Source: Nitrospirae bacterium YQR-1 (GTDB lineage Bacteria > Nitrospirota > Thermodesulfovibrionia > Thermodesulfovibrionales > Magnetobacteriaceae). Taken from it: a DNA stretch of 64,000 nucleotides. The DNA lies in assembly GCA_039908095.1 (NCBI GenBank), contig JAMOBJ010000011.1:30137-94136 (forward strand), given 5' to 3'. The notes beneath the pieces were generated by a model. The model saw only the letters and a program-made list of their open reading frames with translations. It was not told the origin of the DNA and ran no database searches. Below, piece after piece: positions 27,026 through 34,750 of this stretch (position 1 is the stretch's first letter; each line of letters opens with the position of its first letter). A program made the translations under genes and the position numbers.

Positions 27026-27194
27026 TCTCATACTCTCCTTTGCCGCTTTAGTTTTACCATTAATATGGTTTTTCCGCATCAATTTTTTCGCTTTAAAAAA
27101 TTCTAACATTTCTATTGTTACACCAAAATGAACTTTATATTACATTTCAATTAAATATGTCTATGAAAGAAAATCAACCGGTATAAACAAAAAA

Positions 27195-27227
27195 ATACTT
27201 GACAAAAATAGTATGGTATTTTAAAAT
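27195..27227 (+). promoter_or_regulatory. iscR promoter with IscR type-1-like operator
   Basis: A 25-base site, 27195-27219, starts ATACTTGAC and ends AGTATGGTAT. I count 22 of 25 positions in agreement with the IscR type-1 consensus. It overlaps the -35 TTGACA (27199-27204). TAAAAT at 27222-27227 is the -10 at 17 bases, and the ATG follows nine bases later. This predicts autorepression by holo-IscR. Confidence 0.75.
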
Positions 27228-27236
27228 TATAACATA

Positions 27237-27770
27237 ATGTTGAGATTGTCAACAAAATGCCAATACGGCGTAAGGGCAATGTATGAGATAGCCCGCGGAT
27301 ACCCCGATAATCCGATAACTATACGTGTAATTTCCGAGCGGCAGGATGTATCAGTGCCGTTTTTAGAGCAAATCCTGGGCAGGCTGCGAAAGGTGGGTTT
27401 AATCAAGAGTGTAAAGGGCCCCGGGGGCGGTTATTTGCTAACAAAAACACCGGGGGATATTACCATAGCCGAAATATTAACAACACTGGAGGGGCCGTTT
27501 GCTATCACACTGTGCGCATCCAATTCAGAAGACCCCGCAAGCTCTAAGGGCTGCATGAAGGCCGACCACTGTGTAATTCAGCATCTGTGGAAGGCTCTGG
27601 GAAGGCAGATAGAGGAGTTCTTACAGACAATAACACTTTTGGATTTACTTAAGGGCAAACAATTTGAGGATCTGATATTTTCATGTGATGCCTCAGATGC
27701 AGCCTCACAGTGCCCACGGGAGGCCTTAAGGGCGGGCTGCAATAAAACATCAGGGATGGTAACGGCGTGA
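27237..27770 (+). CDS. iscR: Rrf2-family iron-sulfur regulator (IscR-like)
   Basis: A winged-helix regulator of the isc operon. The DNA-binding part includes CQYGVRAMYEIA and VPFLEQILGRLRKVGLIKS with the wing GPGGGYLL. C93, C106 and C112 match the three cluster-ligand cysteines of IscR, although the first spacing is longer than in E. coli. The C-terminal tail adds three more Cys (150, 159, 168), which is unusual. It is likely near-leaderless and autoregulated through the type-1-like site overlapping its promoter. It overlaps the next gene (GTGA). Confidence 0.87.
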   Translation: MLRLSTKCQYGVRAMYEIARGYPDNPITIRVISERQDVSVPFLEQILGRLRKVGLIKSVKGPGGGYLLTKTPGDITIAEILTTLEGPFAITLCASNSEDPASSKGCMKADHCVIQHLWKALGRQIEEFLQTITLLDLLKGKQFEDLIFSCDASDAASQCPREALRAGCNKTSGMVTA

Positions 27771-28054
27771 GTTTAAAATTTGTTGAAAACGTAAAGGCGG
27801 ATGTAACAAGTGATATAGTGTATATGATGTGTCCTATGCACTTGTTGAAGTTGGACGAGCAGATGAAGGAACTGGAGGAGGCGCAGGTTTTGGAGCTCCT
27901 AACCGACTATGACGGGGCACTTGAGGATGTTCCGGCATGGTGCCGAAAAACCGGTAACGAGTTTCTGGGTATAGATGAAGAGGAGGATTTTTACAAAATA
28001 TACATCAGAAAAGGTGGAGGCAACTCCACGCATCCTAAAGAGGTGGATAAATGA
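27767..28054 (+). CDS. TusA-like sulfur-transfer protein of the isc operon
   Basis: A TusA-fold protein of 95 aa. YMMCPMHLLKLDEQM carries the sulfur-accepting Cys22 in place of the usual CPxP. A second Cys lies in VPAWCRKTG, as in many family members (DVPAWCRKTGNE). It lies between iscR and iscS with four-base overlaps on both sides, so its expression is tied to cluster assembly. It may deliver sulfur to the IscS-like protein or the IscU scaffold, which would be informative because that IscS lacks its PLP lysine. Confidence 0.8.
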   Translation: MSLKFVENVKADVTSDIVYMMCPMHLLKLDEQMKELEEAQVLELLTDYDGALEDVPAWCRKTGNEFLGIDEEEDFYKIYIRKGGGNSTHPKEVDK

Positions 28055-29244
28055 AAAGATTATACTTTGACCACGTGGCTACCAACCCCCTGTTGCCTGA
28101 AGTGTTTGAGGCAATGGAGCCGTACTTTAAAGGAGAGTTTGGGAATCCGCTTAGTATGTACGATCTGGGCTTTAATGCAAAGCAGGGAATAGACACTGCA
28201 AGGGAACAGGTGGGGGCGTTAATAAATGCCAAAGCATCGGAGATAATTTTTACAGCCTCGGGAGCGGAGGCAAACAATTTTGCCGTTAAGGGACTGGCAA
28301 CATCAAGACAAAGTGATGGAAACCATATAATAATATCCAAAGCCGAACACCACTCCGTGCTTAACACGGCAAGGTCACTGGAAAAACAGGGCTTTGTTGT
28401 AACCTACCTGCCGCTGGACAGGCACGGCCTTGTTGACCCTGAGGCTGTAAAAAACGCAATCAATAAGGACACCGTGCTGATATCAATCATACATGCCAAC
28501 TCCGAGGTCGGCACAATTGAGCCCATACAGGAGATATCTAAAATTGCAAAGGAGCGAAAAATAACTTTCCATACCGATGCGGTAGCCTCTGTGGGTAACA
28601 TTGAGGTTGATGTGAAAGCCCTTGGGGTGGATGCCCTTAGTATGGCTGCCCATCAGTTTTACGGCCCTAAGGGGGCTGGGGCGCTTTATCTGAGAGCGGG
28701 GCAGAGAATATTACCGCTTATCTATGGCGGCATACAGGAAAACGGCAGGCGTGCAGGAACGGAAAACGTGCCTGCGATAGTGGGTATGGGAAAGGCTGCG
28801 GAACTGGCAAAGGAAAAACTATCTGAGCGGATGGAACATGTAGAAAGGCTCCGCAACAAATGTATCGAGGGACTGGCAAAAGTGGAAAAGGTGCACTTAA
28901 CGGGGCATCCGGCACAGAGACTGCCGGGGCTTGCCAGCTTTGTGGTTGAGTTTATAGAGGGAGAGGGAATGCTGCTTATGCTTCTGTCTAAGTCAATATA
29001 TGCAGCAAGCGGTTCGGCCTGTACGTCAAAGGCTCTTAAGGCATCTCCGACACTTGCCTCAATGGGCATTCCGACAAGCCTTACGCACGGCTCCATAGTG
29101 TTTTCCTTTGGCATAGACAACGACATGGAAGATGTGGAGTATCTGCTGAGGGAATTTCCGCTGATTGTGGGTAAACTCAGAGAGATGTCACCGTTTGCCA
29201 AAGGCGGCTGGGGACCTGAGGATACAAAAGTTGAGGAACACTAA
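28051..29244 (+). CDS. IscS/NifS-like cysteine desulfurase homologue lacking the PLP lysine
   Basis: The fold of a class V aminotransferase: YFDHVATNPLLPEVF at the start, AEHHSVLNT (PLP-stacking His), HANSEVGTIEPI, FHTDAVASVG, and the mobile-loop SGSACTS with Cys324, the persulfide residue. The Schiff-base motif usually reads (S/A)HKFYGPKG, but here it is AAHQFYGPKGAG, so Lys is Gln202 (codon CAG). The Gln of the usual DAxQ is also Ala179. PLP cannot bind in the normal covalent manner, so conventional desulfurase activity is doubtful. Archaeoglobus IscS is a known case of a lysine-less IscS. The operon with iscU suggests a scaffold-partner role fed by another sulfur source. Confidence 0.88.
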   Translation: MKRLYFDHVATNPLLPEVFEAMEPYFKGEFGNPLSMYDLGFNAKQGIDTAREQVGALINAKASEIIFTASGAEANNFAVKGLATSRQSDGNHIIISKAEHHSVLNTARSLEKQGFVVTYLPLDRHGLVDPEAVKNAINKDTVLISIIHANSEVGTIEPIQEISKIAKERKITFHTDAVASVGNIEVDVKALGVDALSMAAHQFYGPKGAGALYLRAGQRILPLIYGGIQENGRRAGTENVPAIVGMGKAAELAKEKLSERMEHVERLRNKCIEGLAKVEKVHLTGHPAQRLPGLASFVVEFIEGEGMLLMLLSKSIYAASGSACTSKALKASPTLASMGIPTSLTHGSIVFSFGIDNDMEDVEYLLREFPLIVGKLREMSPFAKGGWGPEDTKVEEH

Positions 29245-29286
29245 AAATAATGGATACGTCAGAGATTAAGCAAGAGGGAGGTTAAC

Positions 29287-29661
29287 ATGTATAGCCAAAA
29301 GTTAATGGATCACTTTACAAATCCAAGAAACGTAGGGGAGATGCCTGATGCCGACGGGGTTGGGATGGAAGGAAACCCTACCTGCGGCGATGCGATGAAA
29401 CTTTTCATTAAGGTGGAAAATAACATATTAACAGATGTAAAATTTCAGACATTCGGCTGCGGTGCGGCAATAGCGGTATCGAGCATGATAACAGAGATGG
29501 CAAAAGGAAAAACTATAGAGGAGGCATTGAAGATAACCAAACAGGATGTTGCCGATGCACTTGACGGGCTTCCCCCTCAGAAAATGCACTGCTCAAACCT
29601 GGGGGCCGATGCCTTAAGAAAAGCAATAGAGGACTATCGCCAAAGGGGCAGCCAGGGTTGA
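29287..29661 (+). CDS. iscU: Iron-sulfur cluster scaffold IscU
   Basis: Assembles 2Fe-2S clusters for transfer to client proteins. The three cluster Cys are C33 (NPTCGD, with Asp35), C58 (FGCGAA) and C102 (KMHCSNL). The chaperone-recognition motif appears as LPPQK. Length 124 aa is normal. The ribosome site GGGAGG is strong. Its stop codon TGA is also the first bases of repeat copy E. No iscA, hscBA or fdx genes follow, so this is a minimal isc operon. Confidence 0.93.
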   Translation: MYSQKLMDHFTNPRNVGEMPDADGVGMEGNPTCGDAMKLFIKVENNILTDVKFQTFGCGAAIAVSSMITEMAKGKTIEEALKITKQDVADALDGLPPQKMHCSNLGADALRKAIEDYRQRGSQG

Positions 29662-29786
29662 TACCAAGTTGCATTCATTCGATTAACTTTGTTGGCTTCG
29701 TCGAAAGCTCCTTGACGTACGAGCACAGTACGCCTTTGTCGCTTTCTCCTTGCCGCCTCGTTACTCTTTTGACTGCTACTTGGTAT
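29659..29786. repeat. Dispersed palindromic repeat, copy E (most complete)
   Basis: Starts TGATACCAAG and ends CTTGGTATGA. The terminal inverted repeat is ATACCAAGT (29661-29669) with ACTTGGTAT (29778-29786). Inside are GCATTCATTCGATTAAC, GTTGGCTTCG, TCGAAAGCTCCTTGACG and a small hairpin CGTAC-GTACG. A similar roughly 31-base tail (CTTTTTTGACAACTACATGG, then TATTAAT) is repeated just downstream, to about 29828. Confidence 0.75.
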
Positions 29787-29835
29787 GATAACTAATTTAC
29801 TTTTTTGACAACTACATGGTATTAATCTCTCTGTA

Positions 29836-31776
29836 ATGTGCGGGATATTTGGAATAGTTACCCGGAATAGTCCGCCCTCTGCTGTGTTAGTCAGCCGCAT
29901 TACTAATATACTAAGGCACAGGGGGCCGGATGACGAGGGCTACCTTGCCGTCAATACCCAATCTGGAAAAGTTTATGAACTCACAGGGGATGACAGCGTT
30001 ATCGGCGGCAGGCATATAAATTCTTTTAACGAGCCGGTAAATATGTATCTCGGGCACAGACGCCTTGCAATACTGGATTTAACAGAATCCGCCCATCAGC
30101 CGATGAATTACCAAAACCGCTACTACACGGTCTATAACGGCGAAATCTATAACTATGTGGAGCTGCGAGGTGAACTTAGGGCGGCAGGGTATGAGTTTCG
30201 CTCCGGCAGTGACACTGAAGTGCTTCTTGCCTCTTACGACAGGTGGAAAGAGGACTGTGCCGGCAAATTTAACGGCATGTGGGCCTTTGCCATTTACGAC
30301 AGGGCTGCAAACCAGCTTTTTTGCTGTCGTGACCGCTTTGGCGTAAAACCCTTTTATTACACTGTCCTAAGGAGTGGTTTTGCCTTTGCCTCAGAAATCA
30401 AGGCACTCCTTGCGCTTCCCGACATTAAGAGGGCGGTTAATGATGAGGCTGTCTTTGACTACCTTGCTCTGGGAAATGAGGGAAGGTTTCTAAGTGAAAT
30501 TGATGAGCTTATGCCTGCCCACTCTATGACTATAGACCTGTCAACAGACTTAAGGCCTGCCGTCAAAAGATATTATACGTTAAACACCAACCGGTCTCTT
30601 TTTGCAGCGGAAGGGGTAACGACAACTGAGGCGGCAGCCAAAGTACGGGAGCTTATTCTTAACTCTATAGCTCTCAGACTGCGCTCGGATGTAACCGTGG
30701 GTAGTTGTTTAAGCGGCGGCATAGACAGCTCCACGATAGTATGCGCCATTGATTCCTTTATAAAGCGGCAACACATAGCTCAGGTCGGCATAAGGCAAAA
30801 GACTTTCACGGCCTCTTACAAGGACACGGAGACAGATGAGAGCCGGTGGGCTCAAATCGTCTCATCTGAGGCAAACACCCAGTGGTTTCAAACCTTTCCT
30901 ACGGCACCGGAGCTCTTAGATGATCTCGATGACCTCATCTACTGCCAGGATGTCCCCTTTCGCTCTACCAGCATATATGCCCAGTACAGGGTTATGAAAC
31001 TAGCCTCTGAGCACGGTGTGAAGGTTTTGCTTGACGGACAGGGGGCTGATGAGCTGTTTGCCGGATACCCGATGTTTTACGGCGCTTTTTTTAGTAATAT
31101 GCTTAAAGAAGGAAAACTGTTTAATTTAATCTCCGAGTGCAAACACATGGGGAATGCACCATTAAGCATGGGTTCTGTTGTATCGTATCTGTTAAAATCC
31201 TCACTGATGAAAACAATTCCCGGGTTTGTTAAAAATGTTCTTACAAGGGGGCTAAACACTCACCTGTCCGAGGATTTCAAAAATGCGCATAAGGGACGGC
31301 TTTCGTCTCTTCTTGATAAAAAGTACTCCGGCAATCTCAACGCTATGCTCTTGCAGTATATGCTTGAGGAAAACCTCCAGTGTCTGCTTAAGTATGAGGA
31401 CAGAAACTCAATGCATTTTTCGATAGAAGCAAGGGTGCCGTTTGCCGATGACACACCGCTTATTGAGTATGTGTTTGCCCTTCCCGGAGCGTTTAAGATT
31501 CACAACGGCTGGAGCAAATATGTGTTGAGGGAGGCGGTATCAGGGCTGGTGCCGGAGACAATTCGTCTGCGGACGGATAAAGTTGCCTTTAGAACTCCGG
31601 AAAAAACGTGGATTAAAGAAATATCTCGTTACCTCAGAGAAAGCATAGAGCAGGAAACAGCCTGCTATTTTAAACCGGCAGCGTTTGAAAAGCTTTTGGA
31701 CTCATCCGGCGCCTGGAGAGCCGTTAACTTATCTGTCTGGCTAAAAGTTTTGAAAAAAACACCCTCCGTCTTATGA
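29836..31776 (+). CDS. asnB: Asparagine synthase, glutamine-hydrolysing
   Basis: Makes asparagine, or an amide on another substrate, using glutamine. The N-terminal glutaminase starts MCGIFGIV with Cys2 as nucleophile, and further motifs are LGHRRLAILDL and YNGEIYNY. The synthetase domain carries the PP-loop SCLSGGIDSST (about residues 291-301) and DGQGADELFAGYP. Length 646 aa fits the AsnB class often found in surface-glycan regions. No Shine-Dalgarno is visible; a weak TTTACT/TATTAA promoter ends ten bases before the ATG. It is flanked by repeat E and convergent with a small zinc-ribbon gene. Confidence 0.92.
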   Translation: MCGIFGIVTRNSPPSAVLVSRITNILRHRGPDDEGYLAVNTQSGKVYELTGDDSVIGGRHINSFNEPVNMYLGHRRLAILDLTESAHQPMNYQNRYYTVYNGEIYNYVELRGELRAAGYEFRSGSDTEVLLASYDRWKEDCAGKFNGMWAFAIYDRAANQLFCCRDRFGVKPFYYTVLRSGFAFASEIKALLALPDIKRAVNDEAVFDYLALGNEGRFLSEIDELMPAHSMTIDLSTDLRPAVKRYYTLNTNRSLFAAEGVTTTEAAAKVRELILNSIALRLRSDVTVGSCLSGGIDSSTIVCAIDSFIKRQHIAQVGIRQKTFTASYKDTETDESRWAQIVSSEANTQWFQTFPTAPELLDDLDDLIYCQDVPFRSTSIYAQYRVMKLASEHGVKVLLDGQGADELFAGYPMFYGAFFSNMLKEGKLFNLISECKHMGNAPLSMGSVVSYLLKSSLMKTIPGFVKNVLTRGLNTHLSEDFKNAHKGRLSSLLDKKYSGNLNAMLLQYMLEENLQCLLKYEDRNSMHFSIEARVPFADDTPLIEYVFALPGAFKIHNGWSKYVLREAVSGLVPETIRLRTDKVAFRTPEKTWIKEISRYLRESIEQETACYFKPAAFEKLLDSSGAWRAVNLSVWLKVLKKTPSVL

Positions 31777-31780
31777 GTTC

Positions 31781-31951
31781 TTATATGGTGCACACACCGG
31801 CTATAGTGCTTGTCCTCACTGTGGTGTTTAACGTAACGGCAGTGTCCGGGTAAAAGTACAAAGTGTCACAAGCCGGACAGCGATACATTGAGCCGCTGAC
31901 ATAGTTGCCTTTTAAAGTAAGTTCGTTGTTACAATCTTCACATCTAAACAT
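31781..31951 (-). CDS. Small zinc-ribbon protein
   Basis: A 56-residue protein starting MFRCEDCNNELTLKG with a second pair in YRCPACDTLYFYP. The two CxxC pairs (C4/C7 and C25/C28) form a zinc ribbon. AGGAGG lies six bases before the ATG, which makes it a real gene despite its size. It follows the 86-aa gene by 14 bases in the same direction. Its stop is five bases from the convergent asnB stop. The function is unknown. Confidence 0.75.
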   Translation of the reverse strand: MFRCEDCNNELTLKGNYVSGSMYRCPACDTLYFYPDTAVTLNTTVRTSTIAGVCTI

Positions 31952-31965
31952 GGCATACCTCCTTT

Positions 31966-32226
31966 TTAGCGAAACGCCATTGAGTGTGCAGGGAAAGAAA
32001 CCTCAAGATCCAGCTTCTTTACCAGGATGAACAGATATTTGAGTGCCTCATCATGATCCGGAAACTCTTTCACAACCTCTTTAGTATGCGGTAACCTTAT
32101 GAAGGACGATACGTGATCACTGTCTCTCTTTACTACTTCCACTGAGTAGATAGTACTACCCTCGATGAAATAATGATTTCTTCTTATCTCTACCATTTTC
32201 TTCATCTCCTCTTTTTCAGTGTCCAT
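31966..32226 (-). CDS. Hypothetical protein, 86 aa
   Basis: Not recognised. The sequence is charged and looks like one small folded domain (MVEIRRNHYFIEGSTIYSV, then FPDHDEALKYLFILVKKLD), without membrane segments or Cys. Two starts are possible: ATG 32226 with AGGA nearby, or ATG 32196 with GGAG at nine bases, which would remove ten mostly charged residues. It appears to be an operon with the zinc-ribbon gene. Confidence 0.6.
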   Translation of the reverse strand: MDTEKEEMKKMVEIRRNHYFIEGSTIYSVEVVKRDSDHVSSFIRLPHTKEVVKEFPDHDEALKYLFILVKKLDLEVSFPAHSMAFR

Positions 32227-32563
32227 TTTGTCCTGCTGTCCGTTAGTTATTTATCGGATATTTTCATCACTTTATTTATATTGCGATTCGTCATATTATA
32301 AAATATGCAAGATACATGCCAGCGACTTAGCCACTGATTTAATCATAAACTCAGTAAATATGCAGGTATTTTGCAACAGAGGTTTCCTCAAAAGGAAAGT
32401 TTTTCCCCAAAATGGCAATTTTTGCCAAAATTTGTCCTTCATTATGAATAAAATTAAATCTGCTTAATGCTGAGATAAACAGACAAACTCATATTTATAA
32501 CATCAGGTGTCAATTTTTTGTCATATTTTCTGTTAAAAAAAGGACATGCAGTGCTTGCAGCTA
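32227..32563. other. Intergenic region without a supported gene
   Basis: A+T-rich. The only structure seen is the perfect dyad TGGCAATTTTTGCCA at 32413-32427, which could be an operator. Short open frames here lack start signals. Confidence 0.4.
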
Positions 32564-32713
32564 TTAATAAAGAAAGAAATACTCTCTGATTTCCTCTGTT
32601 ATCTTACTCTCTTCCTCGTTTATTTTGCTAAAAATATCAAGAAGCTCTGAGATATCAAAAGAATTTCCGCTAACCTGTTCAGATGTGTCGTTATACAACG
32701 CCAAAGCCATCAT
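32564..32713 (-). CDS. Small acidic protein, 49 aa
   Basis: Begins MMALALYNDTSEQVSG and ends EEIREYFFLY, with an acidic helical middle (ISELLDIFSKINEEESKITE). CAGGAGG lies six bases before the first of two adjacent ATG codons, a strong ribosome site that supports expression. No family is recognised. Its size, acidity and lack of Cys or membrane segment would fit a small regulator or antitoxin-like protein, but nothing specific supports that. Confidence 0.55.
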   Translation of the reverse strand: MMALALYNDTSEQVSGNSFDISELLDIFSKINEEESKITEEIREYFFLY

Positions 32714-32951
32714 TACGTTCCTCCTGTTTTATTTACAAGACAATAACTTGTCAACGAAAGATATAATGCAAATATCATGCCAGAAGATGGCTGATATACT
32801 CTACAACAACAGTTTCCATCAAAAAATCGCCTGTCTTAACTTTATGCCGGATTTCGGATTTTGCTCCGGTAAGGTAATTGATGTGGACAATATGATGGGG
32901 CGGAGGTTAAACTGTAGAGAGCTGATTTTTAAGGTAAAATATTATTAAGCA

Positions 32952-33965
32952 ATGCTAAAGACATCTGAATTTTATTTTGATCTTCCCACTGAGCGGATAG
33001 CCATGAGGCCTGCTCCACAAAGACAGAAGTCCCGTCTTATGGTGCTGCACAGAGACGGAGCTACAGAGCACCGTATCTTTGAGAATATCCCGGAATATTT
33101 AAATTCCGGTGATATGCTCATTGTCAATGAAACAAAAGTAACTCCGGCAAGGCTTCAGGGTAAAACTCAGCAGGGTAACCCCCTGGATATTCTTATAACC
33201 GGAAAGGCACAGGGAGACCGCCACAGTGTGCTTTCAAAGGGGAAATACAGTGGAGTCTTGTATTTTGAAGGCGGTTTTTCTTGCATACTTTACGAGGGCA
33301 AAGAAGCTGAGTTTAGAAATTCAGGACAACTTAGCGAGTTACTTTCCCGATACGGGTTAATGCCGCTTCCGCCTTATATAAAACGTTCGCCCGATGTTTC
33401 AGACAGAGAGCGTTATCAATGCGTCTATGCTAAAAATGAGGGATCAATAGCGGCGCCCACGGCAGGGCTTCATTTTACACCGGATATCCTTAAACAAATC
33501 AACGCTAAAGGGGTAAGCATAAAGACCATAACGCATCACGTGGGAACCGGTACATTCCGGCCTGTTAAAACACAGTTTGTGGAAGCGCATAAGATGGATG
33601 AGGAGTGCTTTGAGATGGACTCATCTATACTATGCGACATAGCCGCTGTAAGGGCCGGCGGTGGCAGGGTAATTTATGTCGGAACTACGGTAACAAGGGC
33701 TGTAGAGAGCGTAATCAATGGTGCCGCCGAAATTGATGATTCAACGGGCGGTAAACTCAGGGGAAGAACATCGTTTTTTATCTACCCTGGATATGTTTTT
33801 AAAGGGGCCGACGCACTTATCACTAATTTTCATTTGCCACACTCAACCCCTCTTTTTCTCGTAAGCGCTTTTACCGGAAAGAATAATGTGCTGAATGCCT
33901 ATAAAGAAGCTGTCGAAACTGGATATAGATTTTTCTCATATGGAGATGCTATGCTAATATTATGA
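32952..33965 (+). CDS. queA: S-adenosylmethionine:tRNA ribosyltransferase-isomerase (QueA)
   Basis: Adds the epoxycyclopentanediol precursor to 7-aminomethyl-deazaguanine in tRNA, making epoxyqueuosine at position 34. Typical sequences are EFYFDLPTERIAMRPAPQR, GDMLIVNETKVTPARLQG, GSIAAPTAGLHFT, HHVGTGTFRPV and NFHLPHSTPLFL. Length 337 aa is normal. It has no Shine-Dalgarno, but TATTAT ends six bases before the ATG. It is the first gene of an operon and overlaps the next by four bases. Confidence 0.95.
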   Translation: MLKTSEFYFDLPTERIAMRPAPQRQKSRLMVLHRDGATEHRIFENIPEYLNSGDMLIVNETKVTPARLQGKTQQGNPLDILITGKAQGDRHSVLSKGKYSGVLYFEGGFSCILYEGKEAEFRNSGQLSELLSRYGLMPLPPYIKRSPDVSDRERYQCVYAKNEGSIAAPTAGLHFTPDILKQINAKGVSIKTITHHVGTGTFRPVKTQFVEAHKMDEECFEMDSSILCDIAAVRAGGGRVIYVGTTVTRAVESVINGAAEIDDSTGGKLRGRTSFFIYPGYVFKGADALITNFHLPHSTPLFLVSAFTGKNNVLNAYKEAVETGYRFFSYGDAMLIL

Positions 33966-34750
33966 AGTTTGGTTTTTTCAGCAAATTTGATTATAACTTC
34001 ATAGAGGGAAAGGGGCTATTGATAGCTGTTATAATATCTTTTTCGTCAATCAGTTTTATAATCGGTTTTTTTGCCGGTAAGAAGTACTCCGGCGGGGAAA
34101 TATCTCAATCAGCTAAGAAAATAGGTGGTTTCGTAGTTACTGAGGTCAAAACTCTAAAAGAAACAGTTCCTGTTTCAGCGCCTGAGAGTGAGACAGCCGT
34201 TAAGGATAATCAACATAGCAGGGATAAAGAGCAGGAATATGCCGCAAATCAGGTGTTAAAGGCTCAACAGCAGCAAAAAAATACAAAGCCTGAGCCGCCG
34301 CCTGCTACAGAGAAAAATCTTCCTGAGACAGAGACTGTGGTTGTAAACCGTGAGGTGGAGCCGAAACCACAACAACAAAAGCAGGGAAAAGAACACCGTA
34401 CAGTTAAGGCGGACTCAAAGCCTGAGCTGAAAACTGCGCAAAAAAAACAGGCACAGGCAAAACAGAAACCTGTCGAGGAAAAACCGGCAAAACAGACTGA
34501 GGAAGCCTTCAGGCAGAGGTATTATATACAGGTGGGAGCTTTTAAAAATGTGGAAGAAGCCACAAGGGTACAGAATGATTTAAAAATAAAGGGATTTTCC
34601 GCAAGTATCTTAAAAACTCCTATAAAAGACGGCGTTACTCTGTATAAGGTGCGTGTAGGCGACTATAACTCACAGACAGAGGCTAATGCGGTTCTGGGAA
34701 GACTCAGCAAGAAAGGCTTTAAATGCTTTATGAGAGGTGAGCCACGATAA
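33962..34750 (+). CDS. SPOR-domain inner-membrane protein
   Basis: A bitopic protein: a short cytoplasmic start, one membrane helix (GLLIAVIISFSSISFIIGFF, about residues 18-37), a long Gln/Lys/Pro/Glu-rich periplasmic linker (about 60-180) and a C-terminal SPOR domain (YYIQVGAFKNVEEATRVQND, then YKVRVGDYNSQTEA). SPOR domains bind denuded peptidoglycan at division sites, so a role in septation or envelope maintenance is likely. It shares four bases with queA. Its stop TAA shares bases with the ATA start proposed for phoH. Confidence 0.85.
   Translation: MKFGFFSKFDYNFIEGKGLLIAVIISFSSISFIIGFFAGKKYSGGEISQSAKKIGGFVVTEVKTLKETVPVSAPESETAVKDNQHSRDKEQEYAANQVLKAQQQQKNTKPEPPPATEKNLPETETVVVNREVEPKPQQQKQGKEHRTVKADSKPELKTAQKKQAQAKQKPVEEKPAKQTEEAFRQRYYIQVGAFKNVEEATRVQNDLKIKGFSASILKTPIKDGVTLYKVRVGDYNSQTEANAVLGRLSKKGFKCFMRGEPR

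Noticed and set aside
32413..32427. Possible sigma-54 promoter (TGGC ... TTGC)
   Set aside because: The GG and GC elements are eight bases apart, not ten, and the sequence is better explained as a simple palindrome.
32787..32948. A 53-codon plus-strand frame just before queA
   Set aside because: It ends three bases before queA, but it has no clear ribosome site and no recognisable pattern. It may be the queA leader or promoter region.
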